Assembly: GCA_934486825.1 (NCBI GenBank)
Contig: CAKSQF010000006.1
Span: 45,977-109,976, forward strand
Origin: an uncultured Eubacteriales bacterium
GTDB lineage: Bacteria > Bacillota > Clostridia > Oscillospirales > CAG-272
Direction: 5' to 3'
Length of the DNA stretch: 64,000 nt
The notes below the pieces were generated by a model, which did not search any database, had not been told where the DNA came from, and saw only the letters and a list, made by a program, of their open reading frames with translations. Within the stretch, counting starts at the first letter, position 1; every line of letters starts with the position of its first letter. Shown piece by piece: positions 24,687 through 34,733 of this stretch. A program made the position numbers and the translations under genes.

Positions 24687-27600
24687 TCAGAGCTTCACTC
24701 CGAGTTTTTGCTCAACTTCGTTTACACTTATTGAAAGAATTTTTGATATACCACGCTCCTGCATGGTTACGCCGTACAGACTGTCCGCCTCTTCCATTGT
24801 GCCGCGTCGATGAGTAATGATTATAAATTGTGTGTTGCCCGAGTAGTTTTTTGCATATTCGGCGAACCTGTCAACATTTACCTCGTCGAGTGCGGATTCA
24901 ATTTCGTCAAGCAGACAAAACGGGGAAGGGTTGACCTTGAGTATGGCAAAGAATATACCGATAGCTACGAATACCTGTTCTCCGCCGGACAGAAGCTTCA
25001 GATTTTTGATGATCTTTCCGGGAGGCGCGACGTTTATTTCTATACCGCTTGTAAGTACGTTTTCCGGGTCGGATAACGAAAGCGATCCCGTGCCGCCGCC
25101 AAACAACTCCGAAAAAACCTGTTTGAAGTTTTCATTTATTTTTTCAAAGGTTTCACTGAACTTCTGACACATCTCGGTTTCAAGCTTTGTAATTATGTCG
25201 GTGAACTCTTTTTTTGATTTATTAAGGTCATTTAACTGCGACGAGAGAAATTCAAACCTTTCGCGAACCTTGGAATATTCCTCAATCGCATCCACGTTGA
25301 CATTCCCGAGCTCACGAATTTTTGAACGGAGCCTGGACTGCTCTGCAACGCGTTTCTGACGTGTTTCATCCGTTACCGGCTCAAAATTCATTTTTGCCGC
25401 ATCGGCAAATGTCAGTTCATAATCTTCCCACAGCCTGTCCGTAAGCTTTGATTTTTCAGCCGATACGGATTCAACCTTTGTTTTAAGCGTTGTATATCGT
25501 ATAAACAAAGTCTCGCGTTCGCGCGTTTTTTCACGCATTGTCTGTCTTAGATCATTTATCTCTTTTTCGAGTTCAATTGATTTGTCCGACAACTCGCGTT
25601 CGCCTTTCAGCGCGGACTCAAGACGTTCCGACAGGGATTCCATCGAATTACGGCAACCCGATATCTTTTCAATGAGCGCTTTGCGTTGTTCTGAATTGCT
25701 TTTGAGCTTTTGTATGACGGTTTCGTAATCACTTTCAAGGTTGTGTAGTTCTTCGGTGAGTTTTTCGTGATTTTTTTGCGAAAGCTCATACTCCTTACGA
25801 CAAATCGTCATCACGGTGAACGAGTCATTCTTCTCTGATACAAGTCCGTTGATCCTCCTGTCGAGCGATGTGAGTTCGTTGTTAAACGCTTCCAGACTTT
25901 CGCGAAGTATGTTCTCGCTTGTTTTCAGATTTTCGCAATCTGCTATAAGATTTTTTCGCTTTTCAGCTTTTTCATCTTCTTTGGCAAAAAGCTGTGTGAG
26001 AGAATTATCGCATACTCTCTTGCGTTCTGTAAGCTCGGAGAGGCGGTTGTTCTGAAAAGACAGTGCGGTTTGCTCGGAACGGTAAAGAGCCGAAAAAAGC
26101 GCAAATTCGTCATTCAGCCGATTCATTTCCTCACCGTTTTCTTCGGTGTCGGCAGAATACTTGTCCATGTCGCTTTTAAGCTGTTCCGCTTTTTCTTCGC
26201 TTGCTTTTTTTGCTTTGATTATTTCTTCTATTTCAATCGAACGGGTAAGAATACCGCTGTCTCTTTTTGCCGATCCGCCGGTGAACGAACCGCCCGCATT
26301 GATAATCTGTCCGTCAAGAGTAACAATGCGAAGGGAATATCCGCTTTTTTTTGCGACATCCGAAGCGTGATCCAGATTGTCGAAAATCAGTGTTCTGCCA
26401 AGTAAATTTGAAATAACCGGATAGAACTTTCTTTCGTATGTGCACAATTCGGAGGCAATGCCGATATAGCCTGCCGATTTGATAACATAATCATGAAGAT
26501 TTATATTTGCCGGCTTCATCGATGTCAGAGGGTAAAATGTTGATCTTCCGGCGCCCTCACGTTTCAACAGAGAGATTGCAGCCTTGGCTGTCGATTCGTT
26601 TTCGACAACGATGTTCTGAATATTCGCACCGAGAGAAGTCTCAATTGCAATGCTGTACCTTCTGTCAACCTGAATGATCTGGGATATAGGTCCGTAGATG
26701 CCGGATATTCTGTCCGAATCTGCCGCATCTGCAATGAATTTTACACTTCTTGAGTAACCTTCAAAATGCTCCTCCATACGCTTCAATGTTATCGCACGCT
26801 GATCCATAGCGGATATTTCCGTAATAAGTGAAGCATATTTTTCGCGCAGATTTTTCAGCGTATATTGACGTTCGTTACTTTTTTCCGCAAAAACATTTTT
26901 GCTCCGTTCGATTTCCGTCAGCTTGTCTTTATACTGTTCAAGTGTTTTGTTTATTGAATCGATTTTTTTGTTTGTCTGATCGATCGATTTTTCTATATCG
27001 TCAATTTCGTTTTGTATGTCCGACTTCTTGGAGCTCAGAGAACTTTGAGTTTCTTCTATGGCAGACAGCTCAATCCTTGCGTCTGTATGCCTGCTCATGA
27101 CTGAAGTGATTTTCTCTGATGTTTCGTCGATTTTCCGGTGCAGATTTGCAGCTTCGGCGCGTTCTTTTTCAAGAAGGGCTGATATCTGTCGGTAATCTCC
27201 CTCCGAATCTCCAACCTTTTTTTTCGAATTATGTTCTTCGATCCCGGCGACATCTATCTCGGCTTTTTTGTTTGCAATGGCTGTCTGAAGTTGTTCGAAG
27301 TTTGATTTTATGTCGGTGTTAAGGACATCCAGGTGCCCGATATCGTTTTGCATCACCAGCAGCTCGCTCTCCAGACGATGCTTTTCTTCTGTAATTTTCC
27401 CCGCTTCCTTTATTGACATATTGTAAGATAATTTGTTTTCAGTCAGCAGTTCGCCGAGCCTTTCGACTCTTGTATCGTATGACGAAATGGCTTCGTCAAC
27501 AATCTCAAGTTCTCGCTCGGAACTTTGATAATCATCTTCGATTTGTTTGCTTGTGGTATTGATTTTTTCAATGTCAAACACAGAAACCGCGATATCCGCT

Positions 27601-28274
27601 TCTTTTTTCTTTTCATACAGATCAAGATATATACGGGCTTTTGCGGCATCTTTTTCAAGCGGTCCGATACGTCCTTCAAGCTCACTTACAATATCGGTTA
27701 TACGAACAAGATTTTCGTCTGTGTCGGCAAGTCGTCTTTCCGCCTCCTGCTTTTTGAAGCGATATTTTGATATTCCGGCTGCTTCTTCAAAGATCAGACG
27801 ACGTTCTTCGCTTTTTTGTGAAATTATTTCGGATACACGTCCCTGTCCGACAATGGAGTATCCGGTTTTGCCGATTCCGGTGTTCATAAACATCTCGGTT
27901 ATATCGCGCAGCCGGGATATTTTGTTGTTTATGAGATATTCGCTGTCGCCTGAACGATAATATCTTCTCGTTACCGTTATTTCATCAAAATCATTTTCAA
28001 TTCTGTTTTCGCCGGTATTTTCAATTGTAAGTGATACTTCGGCAAAAGACATCGGCGATCTGCCGTTTGTTCCGCCGAAAATTACGTCTTCCATCTTGTT
28101 TCCGCGGATGTTCTTTGCCGAAAGATCTCCGAGGACCCAACGTATAGCGTCCGAAATATTCGATTTTCCACTGCCGTTAGGACCGACAATAACCGTCATT
28201 CCTTCGGAGAAGTTTATTTTTGTGCGATCGGGAAATGATTTGAATCCGTGAAGTTCAAGTGATTTGAGACGCAT
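24687..28274 (-). CDS. smc: Chromosome segregation ATPase SMC
   Basis: At 1195 residues this is a full-length bacterial SMC. Walker A is VGPNGSGKSNISDAIRWVLG near the N-terminus. Long coiled coils (about 165-500 and 660-1000) flank the hinge (about 515-650, with GIYGPISQIIQVD and GGSFTGGSAKRDSG). The ABC signature LLSGGEQ and Walker B FCLLDEIESALD are near the C-terminus. With ScpA/ScpB it would organise and segregate the chromosome; neither gene is here. No truncation is visible. Confidence 0.97.
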   Translation of the reverse strand: MRLKSLELHGFKSFPDRTKINFSEGMTVIVGPNGSGKSNISDAIRWVLGDLSAKNIRGNKMEDVIFGGTNGRSPMSFAEVSLTIENTGENRIENDFDEITVTRRYYRSGDSEYLINNKISRLRDITEMFMNTGIGKTGYSIVGQGRVSEIISQKSEERRLIFEEAAGISKYRFKKQEAERRLADTDENLVRITDIVSELEGRIGPLEKDAAKARIYLDLYEKKKEADIAVSVFDIEKINTTSKQIEDDYQSSERELEIVDEAISSYDTRVERLGELLTENKLSYNMSIKEAGKITEEKHRLESELLVMQNDIGHLDVLNTDIKSNFEQLQTAIANKKAEIDVAGIEEHNSKKKVGDSEGDYRQISALLEKERAEAANLHRKIDETSEKITSVMSRHTDARIELSAIEETQSSLSSKKSDIQNEIDDIEKSIDQTNKKIDSINKTLEQYKDKLTEIERSKNVFAEKSNERQYTLKNLREKYASLITEISAMDQRAITLKRMEEHFEGYSRSVKFIADAADSDRISGIYGPISQIIQVDRRYSIAIETSLGANIQNIVVENESTAKAAISLLKREGAGRSTFYPLTSMKPANINLHDYVIKSAGYIGIASELCTYERKFYPVISNLLGRTLIFDNLDHASDVAKKSGYSLRIVTLDGQIINAGGSFTGGSAKRDSGILTRSIEIEEIIKAKKASEEKAEQLKSDMDKYSADTEENGEEMNRLNDEFALFSALYRSEQTALSFQNNRLSELTERKRVCDNSLTQLFAKEDEKAEKRKNLIADCENLKTSENILRESLEAFNNELTSLDRRINGLVSEKNDSFTVMTICRKEYELSQKNHEKLTEELHNLESDYETVIQKLKSNSEQRKALIEKISGCRNSMESLSERLESALKGERELSDKSIELEKEINDLRQTMREKTRERETLFIRYTTLKTKVESVSAEKSKLTDRLWEDYELTFADAAKMNFEPVTDETRQKRVAEQSRLRSKIRELGNVNVDAIEEYSKVRERFEFLSSQLNDLNKSKKEFTDIITKLETEMCQKFSETFEKINENFKQVFSELFGGGTGSLSLSDPENVLTSGIEINVAPPGKIIKNLKLLSGGEQVFVAIGIFFAILKVNPSPFCLLDEIESALDEVNVDRFAEYAKNYSGNTQFIIITHRRGTMEEADSLYGVTMQERGISKILSISVNEVEQKLGVKL

Positions 28275-28301
28275 TCATTTGTCCTTTCTGGTGCAGATAT
28301 G

Positions 28302-29327
28302 TCATATAATGCTGATTTTTGCTTCAAAATCTTCAAGAGTAATATCTTCTCTGAACAGAACCTTTTTAAGCTGATATTTTTTTTCGATAAACAACCTGTT
28401 TGAACCGTTCTGACCGACTGCTTTCGAAATGTTGCCTGCAGGAACATAAATAACAGCAGTCATACCGCAGAGACCACCGCAGCTGTCAAGAGATTTGCAG
28501 ATACGACGTAAATATATCTCTGAAAAACACATTTCTCCTATTGCCGGATGAAATGCACCGGCAATGATTCCGCCGCTGTCATGCAGCGAATCGGTTTCGC
28601 ACAATCCTATGCGCAACAACCTGACCGAGCGGTCAATAAATATCTCCGCAGTGTCCGCGGCTCTTTTAATCGCATCCGAAAGAGCAAGCGGCTTGTACTG
28701 CCCGGCAAGCATGAGCTTTTCAAGCCCGGTAGAAGCAAATACCGCAGTGGGGTATATTCGCGCTCCGACTGCTCCCATGTCCGAAATGGCTTTTGCACAG
28801 CTTATTTCATCATTGACTGTTGAAAAGGGAAGTCCTATCATCATCTGCCCGACAAAGTCAAACCCGTTTGAGATAATTTTATCGGCAGCCGTGCGCGTCG
28901 TTTCCGCAGTGTGTCCTCTTGATGAGGCGCTGAGAACTGTATCCGACATGCTCTGAACACCGAGTTCAATTGTTTTCATACCGTAGTTTTTTAAAATTGA
29001 CAGTATTTCATCATCAATATAGTCCGGTCTTGTCGAGCAACGCATCGATGATACGCGTCCGCTGTCAATGAATTTTTGACCGATATCAAGCAGTTGTATC
29101 ATGAGAGAACGGTCAATTCCGGTAAATGAACCACCGAAAAAGGCAATCTCGGGCTTCTCAATTTCTGGGTCAACGGTTGAGAGAATATTTTCTATTTTCC
29201 TGTCCGCCTCGGAAACGTCAAATGAACTGACGCCTGTAATTGATTTCTGATTGCAGAAAATACAGTCGTGCGGGCATCCGAGATGGGGGACGAAAATCGG
29301 AACGGTAACATGTTTTGTTTTTTTCAT
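28302..29327 (-). CDS. Elp3-like radical SAM protein
   Basis: This 341-residue protein has the CX3CX2C radical SAM motif at residues 18-25 (GCPHDCIFCNQ), then AFFGGSFTGID and STRPDYIDDEILSIL, the pattern of the Elp3/YhcC-related group. TIELGVQSMSD and VGQMMIGLPFST are additional family blocks. No acetyltransferase domain follows, unlike true Elp3. The gene lies between rnc and smc, with 4 bases to rnc and 27 to smc. The substrate is not known; a tRNA or rRNA modification role is plausible but unproven. Confidence 0.82.
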   Translation of the reverse strand: MKKTKHVTVPIFVPHLGCPHDCIFCNQKSITGVSSFDVSEADRKIENILSTVDPEIEKPEIAFFGGSFTGIDRSLMIQLLDIGQKFIDSGRVSSMRCSTRPDYIDDEILSILKNYGMKTIELGVQSMSDTVLSASSRGHTAETTRTAADKIISNGFDFVGQMMIGLPFSTVNDEISCAKAISDMGAVGARIYPTAVFASTGLEKLMLAGQYKPLALSDAIKRAADTAEIFIDRSVRLLRIGLCETDSLHDSGGIIAGAFHPAIGEMCFSEIYLRRICKSLDSCGGLCGMTAVIYVPAGNISKAVGQNGSNRLFIEKKYQLKKVLFREDITLEDFEAKISII

Positions 29328-29331
29328 GATA

Positions 29332-30039
29332 TCAGTTTTCGCCGAAAAGCGTCAATGCCTCTTTTGCAGCCATTTGTTCAGCCTCGCGTTTGCTTCTGCC
29401 TTTTCCTTTGCCGATAACATTGTTGTTCAGTCTTGCTTCCGCTTCAAAGCTTTTGTTGTGTGACGGGCCGCTCTCAGAAACAATAATGTATTCAAGGATT
29501 TCCCCTTTTTCCTGTTGAATTATCTGCTGAAGAAGGGTCTTGTAGTCAGTTCCCATGCGTTCCGAATCATATTCGTTTATTTTTTCTATTGCATACGGCA
29601 ATATGAATTTTTCGGCTTCATGTACAGACTTGCTGTCGAGGTATATGGCGGCGATTACCGCTTCAAACGCATCGGAGGTAATAGACGGTCTGCTTCTTCC
29701 GTTTGGATTGTCCTCGCCGTGACCGAGTCTCAGATATTCTCCGAGCTCAATATCGGCGGCAAATTCAGCCAGTGCTTTTTCGCAGACCGCGTAAGCACGC
29801 ATTTTCGACAGTTCACCCTCATTCAGGTGCGGATATTTTTTAAAAAGATATGTGCTGACAACAACTGACAAAACGCTGTCGCCGAGGAATTCCATGCGTT
29901 CATTGCACTGAATTGTATTTCCTTTGTTTTTTTCTTCGTTTGCAAAAGACGAATGTGTAAGCGCACGGATCAAAAGGCTTTTATCATTGAAAGTATATCC
30001 AAGCACATTCTCAAGATTATGAGGATCTCTTATACTCAT
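29332..30039 (-). CDS. rnc: Ribonuclease III
   Basis: It processes double-stranded RNA including rRNA precursors. The catalytic domain (about 1-150) contains the signature CNERMEFLGDSVLSVVVS and the second acidic motif DAFEAVIAAIYLDS. A dsRNA-binding domain (about 160-235) follows, ending EAEQMAAKEALTLFGEN. The 235-residue length is standard. It sits between plsX and the radical SAM gene in a Firmicutes-typical plsX-rnc-smc-ftsY order, here without a separate acpP between plsX and rnc. Confidence 0.96.
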   Translation of the reverse strand: MSIRDPHNLENVLGYTFNDKSLLIRALTHSSFANEEKNKGNTIQCNERMEFLGDSVLSVVVSTYLFKKYPHLNEGELSKMRAYAVCEKALAEFAADIELGEYLRLGHGEDNPNGRSRPSITSDAFEAVIAAIYLDSKSVHEAEKFILPYAIEKINEYDSERMGTDYKTLLQQIIQQEKGEILEYIIVSESGPSHNKSFEAEARLNNNVIGKGKGRSKREAEQMAAKEALTLFGEN

Positions 30040-30084
30040 CGGTAAATATTTCCTTTCAAGAAAACAGATATATTCCGACCGGAC

Positions 30085-31077
30085 TCAGCTCCGGTTTTCA
30101 TTCACTTTTGATGCTATTTCTTCTATGATACCGCCCTCGGTAAATGCGATTGCCTGTCTGATTGCATTTTCCATGGCTCTTGCGTCGGAGTTTCCGTGAG
30201 CCTTGATGACAGGGTGAGCAATACCGAGAATGGGCGCACCGCCATGCGCCTTTGTGTCCATTTTGGACTTCAGAAAAGACATGTCCTTCTTTATCAGCAG
30301 ATACGCCAGCTTGGTGCGCAGATTCTTCGTATATATCTGCTTCAGCAGACCCAAAATATATGCCGCCGTTCCCTCAATGGTTTTAAGGCATACATTTCCG
30401 GTGTATCCGTCGGTAATAAGTACATCGCATTTTCCGAACGGTATGTCCTTGCCTTCAATATTTCCGACAAAGTTTATGTCTTCCGAATCCGATAAAAGTT
30501 TGTAGGCTTCGGTTTGAAGGGGAGTCCCTTTTTTGGATTCGGAGCCTATGTTAAGCAGTCCGACACGTGCCGATTTTATGCCGTATTGTTTTTGCATGTA
30601 TATTGATCCCATTACGGCAAACTGATGAAGATACTCGGGGGTCACGCTGACATTTGCTCCGCTGTCAAGTAGCAGAACGGGATTTGTAAGCGGCATGATC
30701 GCACCGATGGCGGCACGATGAATACCCTTGATGCGCTTTGCATAAAGGGTGGCACCGGTCTGCAATGCCCCGGTGTTTCCGCAGCTGACAAGAGCATCAC
30801 CCTCTCCCTTTGTCAGAAGATCTATCGCAACACGCATTGATGAATTCGGCATTGTTCTGACCGACATCGGATCGTCTGTCATTTTTATGACATCATCCGC
30901 ATTTATAACCGAAATCCCATTGATATTTTTGCCGAATCTATCTATTGCACCGTTGATTGAATCACGGTTTCCGACAATAATTATTTCTTTTCCGAATTTT
31001 TCGGCGGCACTGAGTGCTCCTTTTACCGCTTCTTCCGGGCCGAGATCTCCGCCCATTGCATCAACTATTATCTTCAT
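30085..31077 (-). CDS. plsX: Phosphate acyltransferase PlsX
   Basis: It makes acyl-phosphate from acyl-ACP, starting phospholipid synthesis through PlsY. The protein (330 residues) begins MKIIVDAMGGDLGPEEAVKG. SVRTMPNSSMRVAIDLLTKG, VSCGNTGALQTGATL and LLDSGANVSVTPEYL are the conserved blocks. A GGAG site precedes the ATG. No fapR lies next to it. The likely acyl donor carrier is the ACP at 1103-1318. Confidence 0.96.
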   Translation of the reverse strand: MKIIVDAMGGDLGPEEAVKGALSAAEKFGKEIIIVGNRDSINGAIDRFGKNINGISVINADDVIKMTDDPMSVRTMPNSSMRVAIDLLTKGEGDALVSCGNTGALQTGATLYAKRIKGIHRAAIGAIMPLTNPVLLLDSGANVSVTPEYLHQFAVMGSIYMQKQYGIKSARVGLLNIGSESKKGTPLQTEAYKLLSDSEDINFVGNIEGKDIPFGKCDVLITDGYTGNVCLKTIEGTAAYILGLLKQIYTKNLRTKLAYLLIKKDMSFLKSKMDTKAHGGAPILGIAHPVIKAHGNSDARAMENAIRQAIAFTEGGIIEEIASKVNENRS

Positions 31078-31092
31078 TTTGCTTCTCCTTTA

Positions 31093-32424
31093 TCAATTGA
31101 AAAAACGAAGTACGATATTATCTGTAATTTCCAACGCACGTGCCGACAGTGCTTCATTTCTTGCCGCCTTGCCGCCGCGCACCTTGCGATCAAGCTGATC
31201 TATTATGCCGAAATTGACATTCATCGGCTGAAATGATGCCGACGTTGACGAACTGACATAATTTGCGAGAGCTCCGATAGCCGTTGCGGAAGGGAATACT
31301 ATCCTGTCTTTTCCGAGCATCGTCATTGCGGCGTTCAGTCCTGCCACAAAGCCCGAAGACGCCGACTCAATATATCCCTCGACTCCCGTCATCTGTCCCG
31401 CAAAAAATATGTTTTTATTTTTTCTCAATGAATAGTCGGGAGAAAGCAGCTTCGGTGAATTGATAAAGCTGTTTCTGTGCATAACGCCGTATCGTAAAAA
31501 ATCGGCATTTTCAAGTCCCGGGATCATTCGGAAAACATGTCTTTGCTCTTCAAATGTAAGGTGAGTCTGGAATCCGACAATATTGTACATTGTTTTTTCG
31601 GCATTTTCCTGTCTCAGCTGCACAACGGCATACGGCTCCGCTCCGGTTTTCGGGTCAGGCAGTCCGACCGGTTTAAGCGGTCCGTACAGAAGTGTGTCAA
31701 TACCGCGCTTTGCCATGACTTCAACAGGCATACAACCTTCAAATACCGTCAGATCCTCCTGCATTTCTTTGTCAAACGATTTCAGTTCGGCTTCCTTTGC
31801 AGTAGTTAAAGCTCTGTAAAAAAGCTCGTACTCTTCTTTGTTCATCGGACAGTTTATATAGCATGCTTCGCCTTTTCCGTATCTGGAAGCAAAATATGCT
31901 TTTTCCATGTTGATTGTCGATGCATCGACAATCGGCGCTGCCGCATCAAAAAAGTGCAACGATTCGTTTCCCAGAAATTCCGAGAGATACTTTGAAAATG
32001 GTTCGGATGTCAGGGGACCGGTTGCAACCACCGTAATTTCATCGTCCGGGACTGAGGTGACTTCTTCGCAATGAATATTTATAAGCGGGTTGGATCTGAT
32101 TTTTTCGGTTATATATTCCGAAAAAAGATTTCTGTCAACCGCAAGTGCCGAACCTGCCGGAACAGCGGTCCTGTATGCCGCATCCATAACAAGGCTTCCC
32201 GTATGTGAAAGCTCGGCTTTCAGCAGTCCGACCGCATTGGACAGCTGGTTTGAGCGAAGAGAGTTTGAACACACAAGCTCCGAAAAACCGTCGCTGTGAT
32301 GTGCGGGAGTGTGTTTTTTCGGCTTCATTTCGTATAAGTCTACCGACACGCCGAATCTGGCTGCCTGCCATGCGGCTTCGGCTCCGGCAAGACCGGCGCC
32401 GAAAACATTGATTCTGTTTTTCAT
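31093..32424 (-). CDS. trmFO: Folate-dependent tRNA (uracil-54) C5-methyltransferase TrmFO
   Basis: It forms ribothymidine at position 54 of the tRNA T loop using methylene-THF and FADH2. The N-terminal NVFGAGLAGAEAAWQAA is the FAD-binding loop. PAHHSDGFSELVCSNSLRSN, YINCPMNKEEY, FEGCMPVEVMAKRG and FAGQMTGVEGYIESASSG are all characteristic. The 443-residue length is normal. Its ATG overlaps the topA stop by 4 bp, the topA-trmFO order common in Firmicutes. Confidence 0.96.
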   Translation of the reverse strand: MKNRINVFGAGLAGAEAAWQAARFGVSVDLYEMKPKKHTPAHHSDGFSELVCSNSLRSNQLSNAVGLLKAELSHTGSLVMDAAYRTAVPAGSALAVDRNLFSEYITEKIRSNPLINIHCEEVTSVPDDEITVVATGPLTSEPFSKYLSEFLGNESLHFFDAAAPIVDASTINMEKAYFASRYGKGEACYINCPMNKEEYELFYRALTTAKEAELKSFDKEMQEDLTVFEGCMPVEVMAKRGIDTLLYGPLKPVGLPDPKTGAEPYAVVQLRQENAEKTMYNIVGFQTHLTFEEQRHVFRMIPGLENADFLRYGVMHRNSFINSPKLLSPDYSLRKNKNIFFAGQMTGVEGYIESASSGFVAGLNAAMTMLGKDRIVFPSATAIGALANYVSSSTSASFQPMNVNFGIIDQLDRKVRGGKAARNEALSARALEITDNIVLRFFN

Positions 32425-34703
32425 TGATCCGTATTATCGTCCGACGAAACCTCGTCAACTATGTCCTTTGTGTATCCGCAGCCTTCTTTTTTGCAAATAA
32501 GGAGAGGCTTGCCTTTTTTTACGTAAAGCATGGAACCGCAGTCAGGGCATTTTTCGGACGTCGGCTTATCCCATGACGAAAAATTGCATTTCGGATAGGA
32601 TGAACAGCTGTAGAAAACAGTTCGCCCGTGTGCGCTTTTGCTGATAATCGGACTGCCGCAAAGAGGACAGTTGACACCGATTTCGTTCTGTACCTTTATT
32701 GTGTTTTTACATTCCGGGTAGCGGGAGCAGGCGTAAAAATTACCGTATCTTCCGCTGCGAAGTACCATTTCGGCACCGCATTTGTCGCATATGCGTTTTT
32801 CACCGTCTGCAGGAAGCTGTTTTTTGTTTTTGGCTTTTTCGTCGGGTGATATGAGAGGCTTGGTATTTTTGCATGTCGGATAGTTCGGGCAGGCGGCAAA
32901 TTTGCCGAAGCGTCCCGATTTTACGATCATCTTTGCTCCGCATTTGTCGCAGATCATGTCTGTTTCCACGACCGGAAGATTCAACTCTTTCTTCGAGACA
33001 TTCGATTCGGCTCTTTCAAGGTCCACCTTGAACCTGTCATAGAATTTTCCCAAAACATCGGTCATGCTGACGTTTCCGTCCGAAATCGAGTCGAGGTCAT
33101 TTTCCATCTTTGCCGTAAAACGACAATCAACAATCTCGGGAAAATTTTCGATCATTATGTCGGTGGTGGTTTCACCAAGCTCTGTCGGAGCAAGCGTTTT
33201 TCCGTCTCTCAGCACATATCCTCTTGAAATAATCGTCGAAACGATGGTTGCATAGGTGGAAGGACGTCCGATGCCTTTGTCTTCAAGAAATTTGACAAAA
33301 GATGCTTCGGTAAAACGGGCGGGAGGAGCAGTGAAGTGCTGCTGCGGTATTACCGCTTTCGTTGCAAGCGGATCGCCCTCGTTCAGCGGCGGAAGCTTGG
33401 TCACTATATCATCATCGGGCGATGTATTATCGGTTATATCATCATAAACAGAAAGGTAGCCGTTGAATCTGATGCTTGAACCGTTTGTTTTGAACAGATA
33501 TCCACCGCACGTTATTTCAACACTTACCGTATCGTAAACTGCCGATGACATCTGACTTGAAACAAAACGATCCCAGATAAGCTTGTAGAGTTTATACTGA
33601 TCGGAGGAGAGATGCTTTTTCAAAAGCTCGGGGGTGTAGCTCATGTTTGAAGGCCTGATAGCCTCATGTGCATCCTGTGCGTCCGACTTTGTTTTATATG
33701 TTCTGGGAGTTTCGGGACAGTATGCATCACCGTAGACGTTCTTTATATACTTCCGCGCCGATTCCCGGGCTTCGGATGACACGCGGATCGAATCGGTACG
33801 CATATATGTGATAAGACCCTGCGTTCCTCCGTTTTCGGCACCGATATTTACACCCTCGTACAACTCCTGAGCGATGCGCATCGTCCTGTCCGTACGCAGA
33901 TTGAGCTTTCTCGATGCGTCCTGCTGCAAAGTAGATGTGGTAAACGGCGGAAGAGGATTTCTTCTTTTTACCGATTTTTTTACCGAAGAGACAATAAAAT
34001 CCTTGCCTTCTATCGCTTTGACAATTTTGTCGGTATCATCTTTTGAGTGAAGTTCGATTTTTTCGGTTGCGGTTCCGTAAAATTTGGATTTGAATTCGTT
34101 TCCGTCGATTGACAGATGATCGGCGATTATCGTCCAGTATTCTTCCGGAACGAAGTTCGCTATCTCACGTTCACGGTCTACAATGATTCTTGTGGCAACC
34201 GACTGTACGCGACCTGCTGACAGCCCGCTTCTCACTTTTGACCAGAGGAATGGCGAGAGCTTGTAGCCGACAATTCTGTCGAGAATCCTGCGCGCCTGTT
34301 GCGAATTGACAAGATTCATATCTATCGTACGCGGCTGTTTAATCGCATTTTTTACTGCCGATTTCGTTACTTCATTGAAGGTTATTCTCTTCGTTTCCTC
34401 AATCGGAATACCGAGAACCGTTGCCAGATGCCAGGATATTGCTTCGCCTTCGCGATCGGCATCGGTTGCGAGATATGTTTTTGTTGCGGATTTGTATCTT
34501 TTTTTCAGATCGTTGATTACGTCGCTTTTTCCGCGTATGTTTATATAATGCGGCTCAAAATTATTTTCTATATCAACCGAGAGAGTGCTTTTTGCGAGGT
34601 CACGTACATGTCCGACCGATGCAACAACTTTGTATCCCGATCCGAGATAGCCCTGTACCGTGTTGGCTTTCGATGGGGATTCCATGATTACAAGAATAGA
34701 CAA
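32421..34703 (-). CDS. topA: DNA topoisomerase I with four C-terminal zinc ribbons
   Basis: It relaxes negative supercoils. The protein (760 residues) starts at a TTG with AAGGA 8 bases upstream. The Toprim domain has ILVIMESPSKA and ATDADREGEAISWHL, and the catalytic tyrosine lies in GLITYMRTDSIRVS. The C-terminal ~180 residues hold four Cys4 units, beginning CDKCGAKM, CDKCGAEM, CPLCGSPI and CPDCGSML. The last ends in a compact CKKEGCGY form. It follows dprA, as in many Firmicutes, and overlaps trmFO by 4 bp. Confidence 0.96.
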   Translation of the reverse strand: MSILVIMESPSKANTVQGYLGSGYKVVASVGHVRDLAKSTLSVDIENNFEPHYINIRGKSDVINDLKKRYKSATKTYLATDADREGEAISWHLATVLGIPIEETKRITFNEVTKSAVKNAIKQPRTIDMNLVNSQQARRILDRIVGYKLSPFLWSKVRSGLSAGRVQSVATRIIVDREREIANFVPEEYWTIIADHLSIDGNEFKSKFYGTATEKIELHSKDDTDKIVKAIEGKDFIVSSVKKSVKRRNPLPPFTTSTLQQDASRKLNLRTDRTMRIAQELYEGVNIGAENGGTQGLITYMRTDSIRVSSEARESARKYIKNVYGDAYCPETPRTYKTKSDAQDAHEAIRPSNMSYTPELLKKHLSSDQYKLYKLIWDRFVSSQMSSAVYDTVSVEITCGGYLFKTNGSSIRFNGYLSVYDDITDNTSPDDDIVTKLPPLNEGDPLATKAVIPQQHFTAPPARFTEASFVKFLEDKGIGRPSTYATIVSTIISRGYVLRDGKTLAPTELGETTTDIMIENFPEIVDCRFTAKMENDLDSISDGNVSMTDVLGKFYDRFKVDLERAESNVSKKELNLPVVETDMICDKCGAKMIVKSGRFGKFAACPNYPTCKNTKPLISPDEKAKNKKQLPADGEKRICDKCGAEMVLRSGRYGNFYACSRYPECKNTIKVQNEIGVNCPLCGSPIISKSAHGRTVFYSCSSYPKCNFSSWDKPTSEKCPDCGSMLYVKKGKPLLICKKEGCGYTKDIVDEVSSDDNTDQ

Positions 34704-34733
34704 TGCTTTATTCCTTTCAGATTGTATTTGTTT

